Source of the DNA: Deltaproteobacteria bacterium
GTDB lineage: Bacteria > Desulfobacterota > Dissulfuribacteria > Dissulfuribacterales > UBA3076
NCBI GenBank assembly: GCA_018399745.1
Contig: JAGYNZ010000027.1
Span: 1 to 37,309 of the forward strand
Reading direction: 5' to 3'
DNA: 37,309 nt
Shown here: positions 17,387-27,319 of the stretch, one piece after another
How positions within the stretch are numbered: the stretch's first letter is position 1
Layout: every line of letters starts with the position of its first letter
Program-made: the position numbers and the translations under genes
The notes under the pieces: generated by a model
What the model was told of the DNA's origin: nothing
What the model saw: the letters and a program-made list of their open reading frames with translations, nothing else
The model's database searches: none

Positions 17387-18342
17387 CCCGCCTTTTTAAG
17401 ACCGTGTTCCACCAGATCGGAAAGCGCATTGATAAACAATGGCCTGTTATTAAGGGAAGGCGTACGAATAAGCCTTACCCCCTTTTTAGCCATCATCTCT
17501 GAATAAAGCATATCTATCTCAAAAAGTGTCTCTATATGATCTGAAACAAAACTAATAGGCAATACCAAAATGTTATGAACACCCTTTTCTGCAAGTTCGT
17601 TCAGCAGATTATCTGTTGCAGGCTCCAGCCATTCCACAGGGCCGCTTCTGCTCTGATAGCACAGATGGCCCTTAATCCCGATCAGTTTTTCCAGGGCCGT
17701 AATGGTGCGACACACATGATCTACATAGGGATCGCCTTCTTCAACCATACTTTTGGGCAGGCTATGGGCGCTGTAAACGAGGGCAAATTTATCTTTATCT
17801 TCACCTTTTAACATTTTTAGGCCCTCTCGCACTATGTCTGCCAGGGCCTCTATATAACCCGGATGATCTGGAAAGTTATCTACTATCTGGGTCTCAAGTC
17901 CAAGTCTGCCCGCACATCTCTCGAATTCTCTGATAGAAGAACCACTGGTAGCACGGCTATAGTGAGGATAAAGAGAAAAACCAAGAACTTTAGAAATACC
18001 CCTTTCTTTTATTTGATTTAACACGTCAGGGGTCCTCGGATTCCAGTATCTCATTCCTGAAAGACAAAGCAACTGTTCCTGCAATTTATTATTAAGAAAT
18101 TGTTCAACGGAATTGGCCTGCATTTCAGTTATTTTGGCGAGCGGACTCTTGCCACCGATTTTTGCGTATGCAGCACGGCTCTTGGGAGCCCTTCGTCTGG
18201 ATATGGCCCAGGCAATAATGGGCTGAAACAGGCGTGGACCCAGTTGAATAATCTCGCGGTCTGAAAAGAGATTATAAAGAAAGGGTCTCACTGCAGACAG
18301 GGAATTCGGCCCTCCCATGTTGAGAAAAACTATACCTATCAT
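17374..18342 (-). CDS. hemH: ferrochelatase (proto- or coproporphyrin)
   Basis: Ferrochelatase inserts Fe(II) into a porphyrin. The 322 residues include the N-terminal GIVFLNMGGPNSLSAVRPFL, the SGSSIREFE and YSAHSLPKS motif with the catalytic histidine, the QSRSGPVEWLEP box, and VLPISFVSDHIETLFEID. It sits between hemE (1-nt overlap) and hemG (13-nt overlap), giving translational coupling. Whether the substrate is protoporphyrin IX or coproporphyrin III cannot be read off directly. No carboxyl-terminal membrane helix or Fe-S cysteine set is seen. Confidence 0.95.
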   Translation of the reverse strand: MIGIVFLNMGGPNSLSAVRPFLYNLFSDREIIQLGPRLFQPIIAWAISRRRAPKSRAAYAKIGGKSPLAKITEMQANSVEQFLNNKLQEQLLCLSGMRYWNPRTPDVLNQIKERGISKVLGFSLYPHYSRATSGSSIREFERCAGRLGLETQIVDNFPDHPGYIEALADIVREGLKMLKGEDKDKFALVYSAHSLPKSMVEEGDPYVDHVCRTITALEKLIGIKGHLCYQSRSGPVEWLEPATDNLLNELAEKGVHNILVLPISFVSDHIETLFEIDMLYSEMMAKKGVRLIRTPSLNNRPLFINALSDLVEHGLKKAGWLN

Positions 18343-19367
18343 CAGGAAGACAACCCATGTACCAGTTCTACAAGAAGCCTTGCCTTCTCATGAGGTATTT
18401 CAGGCAGGATACCATGACCCAGATTAAAGATATGTGCTTTGGCCTCGAGACCTTGGCGCAACAAGGAATCCACCCTTGTTTTTAGCTCGTTCTCGGGAAG
18501 AAAAAGGGCACATGGGTCCAGGTTTCCCTGAACTACAGTATCAGATCCAAGTATTGATATAGCGGTTTTGATGTCCGTACGCCAGTCCAGGCCTATGACT
18601 TCGGCACCTGAATCACGTATGATTTCAAGAACATGCCCTCCATTAAAGACAAAGTAAATAAACGGCACTCCTGAACCCTTAACTCTTTTAATGATCCGGG
18701 TTACGTATGGAAGGGCGTATCTTTCGTAATCCTCTCTGGTAAGTATCCCCGCCCATGTATCAAATACCTGTATGGCTTGAACCCCCGCCTTTATCTGTGC
18801 CTCTATATAAGAAAGGACCACTTCAGAAAGCAAATCCATAAGGCGCGAAAAGAGATGTGGAGACTCAAACAGCATCCGTTTTGTATTTACAAAGGTTTTG
18901 GAGGTACCTCCTTCTATCATATAGGTCGCAAGGGTAAAAGGTGCCCCTGAAAAACCAATCAGCGGAACCTTGCCGCTGAGTTCTTTCCTCAAGATCCGAA
19001 TGGTCTCAAGCACGAATGATACATCGGTATCTGGATCTATAGGATATAGCCTTTCAATGTCCTGCTCAGTCCTTACAGGAGGATTTAACACAGGTCCTCT
19101 TCCCTCGTGAAAATCAAGCCCTATTCCCATGCATTCAAGGGGAATCAGTATATCGGAAAAGAGGATGGCTGCATCAACCCCAAGGATATCAACGGGCTGT
19201 ATGGTAACCTTTGCTGCCAGCTCAGGGGTCTTGCAGAGGGTTAAAAAGTCTATCTTTTTTCTGAGCTCTTGGTAGGCAGGAAGATATCTCCCGGCCTGCC
19301 TCATGAGCCATACCGGGACCGGCCTGACCGCTTCGCCATGGCATGCCCTTAAAAAGGCTTCGTTCAT
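18342..19367 (-). CDS. hemE: uroporphyrinogen decarboxylase
   Basis: HemE takes four carboxyl groups from uroporphyrinogen III, giving coproporphyrinogen III. The 341 residues have VWLMRQAGRYLPAYQELR at the start, with the catalytic-site arginine, then the aspartate motif in ILFSDILIPLECMG, IGFSGAPFTLATYMIEG, and the C-terminal NLGHGILPEIPHEKA. The ATG follows AGGAGG. It is the first gene of a tightly packed hemE-hemH-hemG run and lies about 140 bp behind the ahbD-like gene. Confidence 0.97.
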   Translation of the reverse strand: MNEAFLRACHGEAVRPVPVWLMRQAGRYLPAYQELRKKIDFLTLCKTPELAAKVTIQPVDILGVDAAILFSDILIPLECMGIGLDFHEGRGPVLNPPVRTEQDIERLYPIDPDTDVSFVLETIRILRKELSGKVPLIGFSGAPFTLATYMIEGGTSKTFVNTKRMLFESPHLFSRLMDLLSEVVLSYIEAQIKAGVQAIQVFDTWAGILTREDYERYALPYVTRIIKRVKGSGVPFIYFVFNGGHVLEIIRDSGAEVIGLDWRTDIKTAISILGSDTVVQGNLDPCALFLPENELKTRVDSLLRQGLEAKAHIFNLGHGILPEIPHEKARLLVELVHGLSS

Positions 19368-19378
19368 CCTGTCCTCCT

Positions 19379-19500
19379 ATTCAGGGTTCAGGGGTTCAAA
19401 GGTTAAGATGTTTATATGTTCATGGTTTACTTAACTTCGGCTTGAAATGCAAATTCAGAATGTAGCAGGCAACCTTGAACGGTGAACATCTGAACCTCTG
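19379..19500. repeat. intergenic GGTTCA inverted repeat (copy 1)
   Basis: GGTTCAGGGGTTCAAAGGTT (19385-19404) faces AACCTTGAACGGTGAAC plus ATCTGAACC (19471-19496), a dispersed-repeat style element between the ahbD-like gene and hemE. A related element lies at 28760-28859, sharing GGTTCAAAGGTTA. Confidence 0.7.
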
Positions 19501-19507
19501 AAAGCTA

Positions 19508-20575
19508 TCAGCTCTTTTTTCTCATCTTCCCTGGCACGTAGTTACAAAAAGGCTCTTCAGCAAGATAGTCTCCGTGGATTGCATACGCCCTGGCCCTGCA
19601 TCCCCCGCAAACCCGAATATATTCACAGGCACCGCAACGTCCCTTATAGGAAGAAAAATCTCTTAGTTCCTTAAAAAGAGGGCTTTCTTCCCAGATCTCT
19701 TTAAAGGACTGCTCTTTGATATTTCCTGCCGATAAAGGAAAATAGCTGCAAGGAAGGACATTTCCGTCCACGTCGATGAGCGCAATCAACTGACCCGCCA
19801 GACAACCCTTGGAGCCTCCGGTGGAAAACTTCAGGCTCCTGTGCTCTATCTTTTCGCCCTGTTCCTTGGCCCTCTGGAGACGAATACGGTAATAATGCGG
19901 TGCGCAGGTAGGCCTGACAAGAATATTTTTTTCTTTTTTTTCCATCTCGTAATGCCAGTCGAGAATGGTCTCATAGTCTTCAGGTGTAATAAGCTCTTCC
20001 AAGATCTCCTTTCCACGTCCTGTCGGCACAATCATGAACATATACCAGGCAGTGGCCCCTATCTGCTTGGCCAGCCTGTAAACCTTTGGAATCTCTTCCT
20101 GGTTGCGGCGGGTAAAAGAAGAATTGATCAGAAAACTTATACCGTATTCCCTGAAGAGCCTTGCGGCGTCCATTACATATTCAAAGGCGCCCGGCTGTTG
20201 ACGAAAATTGTCATGAACTTTGGCTGTGGCTCCATCAAGGCTGAGAGAAACCATGCATATACCGGAGTCCTTTATCCTGTTACAGACCTCAGGAGTTACA
20301 AAAGTGCCGTTAGTGGCGAGGCACATCCTTAAGGCCTTTTCTGTGCCATAACTGGCGATGTCAAATACATCTTTTCTTAACAGCGGTTCTCCGCCTGAGA
20401 GGACTACCACAGGCTTGGCATAGGCTGCTATGTCATCCAGGACCCTGAAGGCCTCAGAGGTGGAAAAATCAGGGTGATCTTTCGCTTCCAGCCCGGATGA
20501 AGATCTACAATGTACGCAGTGTAGGTTACAACGCCTGGTTATCTCCCATGCCAGCCATTTGGGTATAAATTCCAT
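19508..20575 (-). CDS. ahbD: radical-SAM/SPASM haem synthase, AhbD-like
   Basis: This 355-residue radical-SAM protein has the cluster motif CNLHCVHC (residues 16-23 region) after WLAWEITRR, and [23 protein letters not shown]. The second half contains [28 protein letters not shown], and the C-terminal cysteine block [25 protein letters not shown], then EPFCNY. That set matches AhbD, which decarboxylates two propionates of Fe-coproporphyrin III to give haem b in sulfate reducers and archaea. It precedes hemE in the same direction. Family relatives (AhbC, PqqE-like maturases) are alternatives, but the TCAPHYYR and [12 protein letters not shown] boxes favour AhbD. No clear ribosome binding site precedes the ATG. 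Confidence 0.85.
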   Translation of the reverse strand: MEFIPKWLAWEITRRCNLHCVHCRSSSGLEAKDHPDFSTSEAFRVLDDIAAYAKPVVVLSGGEPLLRKDVFDIASYGTEKALRMCLATNGTFVTPEVCNRIKDSGICMVSLSLDGATAKVHDNFRQQPGAFEYVMDAARLFREYGISFLINSSFTRRNQEEIPKVYRLAKQIGATAWYMFMIVPTGRGKEILEELITPEDYETILDWHYEMEKKEKNILVRPTCAPHYYRIRLQRAKEQGEKIEHRSLKFSTGGSKGCLAGQLIALIDVDGNVLPCSYFPLSAGNIKEQSFKEIWEESPLFKELRDFSSYKGRCGACEYIRVCGGCRARAYAIHGDYLAEEPFCNYVPGKMRKKS

Positions 20576-20703
20576 AGATGTAAGACTAACATCAAGAATT
20601 CTTTATGACAATATCATATATTAAGGTATTTAGGCAGGAGTGACCTAACAGATTTCAGTCTGCGGTCTAATCACCTTCGGTCTATCCACATGAGTCATTA
20701 ATG

Positions 20704-23700
20704 TTATTGTTCCTTCCAGGAAGTTTTTCCAGCCTTGGTCATCCCCGGATTCGCCTGCTCTATACCGATGATTGCTCCTGTACTTGTTTGTACAAAGGCC
20801 TTGGAGCCTGCCTCTCTTCCGGTATGTATATTGGCGGTCTCCGAGTAGCCCTTCCCGATATCAATTTTTGAAACTACCTTGTTGGTGACCGGATCTACAC
20901 CTGTCCCATTGTTGCCGTCTGTCTTTAATACACCCTTCCAATAGGCAGTACCTGTTTTATAGTATAGACCATAGAGATAACTTCTCCCCTCATAAGCACA
21001 TAAATCATTATTGGGCACAAAGGTGGTAAAGGTGACAATATCTCCCAAAACAGCCGCCTGGCCCAGGTTTCTTTCACCGGTCTCGTCAAAATTAAGATAC
21101 CATCCATCTTTGGCCTGTACTTCGGCAACGAGATCAGAAAAATCTATATTCCCGTCTCCGTTTTGGTCGCTTACAGCGGTCCCATGAAGAGGATTTGAGG
21201 TATTTAGCGAAAGGGTGTTGTAATCCTCTATTTCTATGCCGGTTACATTTCTCAGGTAGCTCTCTTTGGCGCCAACCTCCGCGTCGGTCAAAGTGCCGTT
21301 TGCGTCCACGGGCTCCTTAATGCCGTAAAATGTGTTCTGATAACCCATATAAGGCGATTGGCGATCCAGTGAACTCCAAAACCTTCCTGTCCCGAAATAG
21401 ACCCAGATTCTTCCTTCGTCATCTCTGGCCACTGAAACAGCCGTGTTAATGTGCTGATGATCATCGCCGGTGCTGTTCGGATTGAAAAATAAGCTCTTTG
21501 TCCAGTTATTGGGATTTTCATCTTCGTTGGTCTTTATCCTAAAGACCTGACCCTCCAGTCAGGCCCCGCACCCGTCAGAGGCGATGTAAATCGCCTCCCC
21601 TGTCCATAAGAGATCTCCATTGCCATCAACCGTGGTAGCCAAATCAAAATCCACCGCTATTGGATCAGCCAGGAACGAATGGCCATCACCGGGAAATTCC
21701 CTGGCCAGAGTCCCGTCATCGGCATTCAGGATATACAGGCTGGCCGTGCGGTTGCTGCCGCCGTACTCGGTAAGATTGACACCGTCATCTTTACGTGTAG
21801 CCTCATAATCGACCGGTCCGGAACCAATGACGACAAACCACTTGCTTCCGACCCTTATGGGTGTGGGATAGGCAGTGGTAAAGCCCAGATTGTCTTCACT
21901 GAAAGTCCAGAGTAACTTGGGGGCTACCTCCGGATTGGTAACATCAAGGGCAAAATAAGTAGATCGGAAATGGAGGTCACACGTACCGTCAGGCGCGGGA
22001 TCGCCATTGACGTCAGTAGTGGTATCCACACCGATATCCTTTCCGCCAAGCCTCATTCCGCCGATCAGAACCGTCCCCCAGCCTCCGGGATGGTCATCAT
22101 CCAGAGGGGTTACCCCATCCTGCTGGTAAAATATCCTTGCATCAAATATCCGGGGTTTCAGGTCAACATAATAGACATGGGTATTGTAACTTGATAATTT
22201 CGTGAGCCATTTGAGATGAGACAGCAGGGCGTTTGGTACGTAAGCCCATAATTCTGAGCCTAATGCATAATCTGTATAGCTGGTGTCAGGTATAAAGGAT
22301 GAGGAATTGCTGTCCCATATATTTGGTTGGCTATTGAATTTGTGTTCTTTAGCATCGTAAAAACCGCTGTTGAAGGCATGGAACATACCGTCATTTGCTC
22401 CCACGTAGACAACAATCCTGCGATTAAGGTATTTTTTCCTGAAAACCCTGTAGGAACCATCTCTATAGAGCAGGTCATAGTTTTCTGATGGTTTTGAAAC
22501 CACAGTGGGAGTAGAGTAAATAATATCGCCTATACGATAAACCGTATCGTTGCCATCAATATTCAATGTACGGTTACGATACACCCTTCCGGTGCCTGTT
22601 TCGCTCAAGCCCTCTTCTCCCCGGATAAAGCATATGATCTTTTGGGCCTCGGCGATCATTTCATCTTCTGTAAGACCGATTGCCGGAGTGACTGGGTCAC
22701 TGTCATGGTCGTATGTCAAGTAAGGGTTAAGAAAATAATAGTTGTCATGACTAGGATCGTTTACAAAATCAGGGGTAAAGGGCATGGTTTGAGTATTATT
22801 TACATTATCAATGGAAACATTATCACTGGTGTTTATATAGTCGGTGAATATGTAACGCTTACCATCGTTTGAGCCATAATTCCTCTGGGTAAGCACGTCC
22901 ATGCCGGGATCGGAGAGTCCGGAAAGTGCGTCCCATACAAAGTTAATTTCGGTGATCTTACATTCATCTACAAATGTCTCTGTTTCGGACGTTGAATTGT
23001 AGCCGTATCTCCTGGCCTTACCAGTTTCGCCTTCAAATTCTATGATGTAATCGGCGTCTGGATCAAGGGTGTCATTTTCATTAGTATCTTCACGCATGTT
23101 GCCGTAATCATCCACAAACAGTGAGTGAGTATTGCCGACCCAAAGGGCGGTCTTGCCCTCGTCGTCCCCCAGCTCGGGGAAGAATATAGATTGATATATT
23201 GCTCCCTCTCCAGACCGTGAGCTTGAGATAACAGAGGCGGCGCTGCCTGATGACACCCTGTTGAGCATCTCGGCAAAAGACCTGTTAAGCTGTTCTTCCA
23301 GTTCCAGCGGGTTCGTTACGTAAAAATAGGTATCAGGCACACCGTCTGCGTCGTTATCCCATTCGCTTTCAAGGTCAGGAATATCGTTATTGTTTCTGTC
23401 CTCAAAACCTCCCCATTTAGCGGCATACCACAGGGGATTTTCCAGTAATGTGGCCGCGGGGCTGTCTCCCGGAGTAAAGGTCCTTGTGGTGTTAAGAGGC
23501 AGGGCGCCACCGTCATTCCATGTCCCTCCGGGCCCTTGTCCTGGAGGCGTGTCCAGGAAATAGTCAGGATCAGAACCTGATGAAGTGTCGTAGTCTCTGA
23601 CTTCCAGATATGTCCCATCGGCCGTAGTGCCTGAGATAATATAGCCTATGTGTTGTATTATAGAACCAGCTGAATACAGGGAGTTAAGCGTTATGTCGAC

Positions 23701-26148
23701 AGATGTGCCGTTCACCTGATATTCATACTCAACAATGGCATCCATATCATGGTCGGCCCCCTGCTCCACGTCCTCGAAATTGATTCGGAATGTCCCGGCA
23801 GTCGCATTTATGCTCTCTACAAAGAAATCTACTATAGTGTTTGTGGGCTGGAAATCTCCTTCAGTAGCTGAAATGCCGTAGTTGCCGACTGATTTGGCAA
23901 AGGGAACCAGTGTTATCGTTTTATTGTCATCACCCACCGGGATATTGATATTAATCCTTGGCAGAGGGGAGGCCAGGCCGACGGCATAGGTATCCACACT
24001 TTGGCTGCCGTTCGCGTCGCTTAAATCCTCCTTGTGTCCAAAATGGGCGACACTGGCCGCGTAATAGCTTCCCTGTTTGGTAGGCTCCTCAGGGCAGAGA
24101 CCGCGAACACCCCCGAAACCGGTTATGTCTTTTTCGCTGCAGGTACCGTCATAATTGGAATCACTCTGGCCGATAAAATGCGAACCGGCATCGTTCTCTT
24201 CGGTGCATAAGGTATTTGCCAGATCATTTACATCCAATCCGGTTAAATCTCCTGTAAAAGAGCCGAAATAGCTGCCAGGCAATTGGTCTGAATCATATGT
24301 GGGATTTATATCGGACAGGACAAGCATAAAGGGCTTGGCACAATAGAAAAAACCGCTACTCGAATCGTAGGGATCCTGCCATGTCGGTTTGGGCAGTCCC
24401 AGAGTCACATCATCACCCGAGGAGTAATCAAAGTCAGGAGTTGCCGCACCCTTGCCGGCGAAATAACGCATGCCTTCGTACATCATCTCCCCGACAGGAT
24501 TTCCCCACATACGGCATTCACCTTCATTTATGGGCCTGGTAGTTATCCAGCCGCAGTTTTGATTATAGGAATGACTGCCGTAATCAAAGCCGATGACCCT
24601 CAGGGCATCGATGGTCTTTATAATACCGTTTGTTGAGGTAACCTGTCCTGTGTTTGGGTCAATTTCATCTGTGATAGAGCTGATGTTCTTTCTCAACACG
24701 CCGCCGGACGTGTTTTTTGAATACGATCCTGTTATAAGGCCGAAATACATCCTGTCCAATTCGCCGTGCCTCTGAAGTATGCCGACCGGTTTATAGACTC
24801 CAGAAGGATACATCTTTGCGTTGCTCTCAGGCATGGATGGATCGCACACCTTTACCCTGACATGATAGTCTGTCAGTGTCGCCGTTGAGGGAACAGACTC
24901 TGTCGTTTCCATCATCTCTATCTCAGTGATTTGAACACACCAGTAACCCCCGCAATCGTTATTAATCATGTCCTTCTTTTCTGTTATATAGAGTCGATAA
25001 TAAGTGTAGCTTTCTGACGGAGGACTGTCACAGATAAATTCTTTTTTTGTTTTTCTGGCTACCGGAAGTGCGCCATCCTCGACGGTGTCGATATCGGTCC
25101 AGAGCATTCCATCGTTCGACGCCTGCAGCTTCCAGGCCTTCGGATCTCTGCCTTCTGCATCATTTCCGGTGGTGATAGTATACTTTAGGATCTCTCTCGG
25201 AGAATTAAATTGAAATTGTATCCATATATCCTGCCATGCAGATGACGTTGAAGCACCCCAAGTGAGCCATTTCGTATTTATGGAATCATCAAATGCCTTG
25301 GGTGACTCCTCTGCACTCGGACAGCCAAATCCGGCATCAGTTATTGTTCCTGCAGACCCGCCTTCGGTTACATCAAAACCACTCGCACTGCCATTATCCG
25401 TAACCAGAGGACCGGTTTGCCCATTTATCACTCTGTCTCCTGCAACCGGTACCTCACATGCCACCCAATCCCAGATTCTGTAAACACTGTCTTCAAGTAC
25501 CCTAAGAAGAGGATCTCCTGCCTCGGAAAGAGTGGTATTCACAAAAAGATGTCTTGTCGCCCCGGTTGGTCCAGAAGGTAAATCTAGAGGGGTATATTCT
25601 CTGATGTCGTATCCATCCCTTTCGATACTCTCGTATTCCTTGCCCCAGCTATGGGCGTCCTGAGGGATGTAGCACCTTTCCAACACCGTTTCAGTCGACG
25701 TATCGACAGCACGATGACCTCCATATAGTACCTTTCTGAGACAGTCCATCCTGGACATGCTGAGATAATTTAGAAAATCGCCGCTCCATTCGTCGGCTGC
25801 TGAACACTTTTTGTCTGCAGTAATGGTGGTTGGTTCAAACCGGCTATTTACACTACTGTATACATAGCACTTGTGGGAATCAAAATATCCATAATAATCT
25901 ATGTCCGGATTATATCCTACGTCTAATACACCGTCTCCATTGAGATCTGATGCATCGTTATAGGCCTCATAATATAATTTATGATTTCTGCCCATTACCA
26001 GCATTACGAGAGGAGGAACACCCGCAGATACAAATGGTGGCACGGCTTGATACTCACTGTCAGTAGATGCCATTGACCCGGAAGGGCCAAGAGGTCCTGA
26101 TGCAAAAAGTAACCCTAGTGATATAAAGACTGTACAAAATTTTCTCAT
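20704..26148 (-). CDS. pilY1: PilY1-like pilus tip protein; in-frame TGA probably read as selenocysteine
   Basis: This type IV pilus tip/adhesion protein has about 1814 residues if the TGA at 21561-21559 (codon 1530) is read through. It starts with a signal peptide (MRKFCTVFISLGLLFASGPLG) after AGGA. Residues of about 270-410 resemble an inserted F5/8 type C (discoidin) domain. From about 1205 to the end is the PilY1 beta-propeller, which carries IIYSTPTVV, VVYVGANDGMFHAF, GSELWAYVPNALL, and after the TGA EGRIWVYFGTGRFW. Several D-x-N-G-D-G loops look calcium-binding. Reading across the TGA is in frame with no other stop: IASDGCGA-U-LEGQVFRIKT. A stem-loop of SECIS type follows. A nonsense mutation is the alternative. 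Confidence 0.88.
21529..21558 (-). promoter_or_regulatory. candidate bacterial SECIS element in pilY1
   Basis: Right after the in-frame TGA (21561-21559) an 11-nt spacer is followed by GGTCTTTA, loop GGA, TAAAGACC: a perfect 8-bp stem with a loop that begins with G. The first loop base is the 20th after TGA. Bacterial SECIS elements lie within the coding region just behind UGA, with a short stem and a G at the start of the loop at roughly 16-37 nt. Folding software and homologues have not been checked. Confidence 0.65.
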
Positions 26149-26289
26149 GTTAATGTCCTGTATTCAAAAGAGATAATTGATCCCTGAATTTTGGGTCCTT
26201 GAATCCTTATCATGGTTTATATGACGGAAAATTTATTGAGTAGGAAACAAAACTTCCATTCAATATCTTTATTTACGCCATTTACGCCC

Positions 26290-26850
26290 TTACATGACAT
26301 GTCTCCATTGAAGCAATATGACGGCCTCACTGTTCACCTCTCCGACATGTTGTGACCATATGTCATAGACCACCCAGCTCCCACCCCCTGCGGCCGATTT
26401 ACCCTTGCCTTCATATCCGGCCGCCATTTGGATGGCACCGCCAGTTGACAAACCGGTATTTCCCCCGATGGTCAAATTGGTATGAGGCTCATCTCCCGTA
26501 TAATCCTTTGGGAAGTAAGCATCTCTATTACCATCAGAAGGCGAAGTAGATACGGTGTTAAGATATAGATTGGGATTGGTCGCGTTGACTTCTCCGAGTT
26601 TTTCAAGGTCAGTTGAATCAAAACCGGCAAGACTGATATTCTGCTCAACGAGTTCAATCCCGACCTCAGTTCCTCCATCTGCCTGATTGAATGCCATCTT
26701 TTGTGCCTTATCATTTCCAGATATAATGAGCTCTAATGTGCTAGTATTCGTTGCCACTATTCCTATAATAGTAAGAAGAAGTAAAATCAGTACTGCTAGA
26801 ACTAAAGTAGAACCTCTTTCATTATTTGCCATATATAAGATATATTTCAT
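26290..26850 (-). CDS. pilX: PilX-like minor pilin/assembly protein
   Basis: This 186-residue protein has a short leader and a hydrophobic N-terminus, MANNERGSTLVLAVLILLLLTIIGI, then VATNTSTLELIISGNDKAQKMAF. That is the PilX N-terminal domain, in which G-STL replaces the classical prepilin GFTLIE. It presumably primes pilus assembly with PilV, PilW and PilY1. The start at 26850 (MKYILY) has AAGGA 7 nt upstream and is preferred to the internal ATG at 26832. It lies between pilV and pilY1 in the usual order. Confidence 0.85.
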   Translation of the reverse strand: MKYILYMANNERGSTLVLAVLILLLLTIIGIVATNTSTLELIISGNDKAQKMAFNQADGGTEVGIELVEQNISLAGFDSTDLEKLGEVNATNPNLYLNTVSTSPSDGNRDAYFPKDYTGDEPHTNLTIGGNTGLSTGGAIQMAAGYEGKGKSAAGGGSWVVYDIWSQHVGEVNSEAVILLQWRHVM

Positions 26851-26881
26851 ATACTATTATCCTTTTGCTAAAAAATATTAT

Positions 26882-27319
26882 TTATATAATATCCGCCTTC
26901 ATAGAAGTAAGAGATACTTTTTTTCCTGCTTCTTTATCTGACCAGGTAACAATTATCCTTATCTCTTTGGTATTATCTATGTAATGATCAGGAGCTATAT
27001 TCCAAAAGATACTGTACCTACCATCAATGACACTGTGATCTGCTGTTGTTGCATTTGCACTATCTATTCCGGCATGACCATTGCCATTCGTATCATCTAA
27101 TAATGGATCAGCATAAGAAAGACATATCAGCCCTTCCATTTTATCTTGGGCCAATGTAGTTGCTTCGGTAATACCACTTGCAAAGAAATTAGCATTTATG
27201 GCCGTCATCTGCATTTTACCCACAGCGAGTATCCCGACGGCAAATACAGTCACTGCTATCAATATTTCAATAAGGCTAAAGCCCTTCTCATTATTTATAT
27301 TGAATTTCATTTCAATCAT
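26882..27319 (-). CDS. pilV: PilV-like minor prepilin
   Basis: This type IV prepilin has the cleavage/methylation motif KGFSLIEILIAVTVFAVGILAVGKMQ, cut by PilD between G and F. The ATG at 27319 (MIEMKFNINNEKG) overlaps the pilW stop as ATGA and has GGGA just upstream, so it is chosen over the longer start at 27337. Length is about 145 residues, normal for PilV. The C-terminal half has no cysteine pair of note. It is part of the fimT-pilW-pilV-pilX-pilY1 run. Confidence 0.88.
   Translation of the reverse strand: MIEMKFNINNEKGFSLIEILIAVTVFAVGILAVGKMQMTAINANFFASGITEATTLAQDKMEGLICLSYADPLLDDTNGNGHAGIDSANATTADHSVIDGRYSIFWNIAPDHYIDNTKEIRIIVTWSDKEAGKKVSLTSMKADII

Noticed and set aside
20704-21432. 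Separate gene starting with GTG at 21432
   Set aside because: It is the in-frame tail of pilY1 after the TGA. The conserved propeller sequence continues from before the stop, and no ribosome binding site or leader precedes it.
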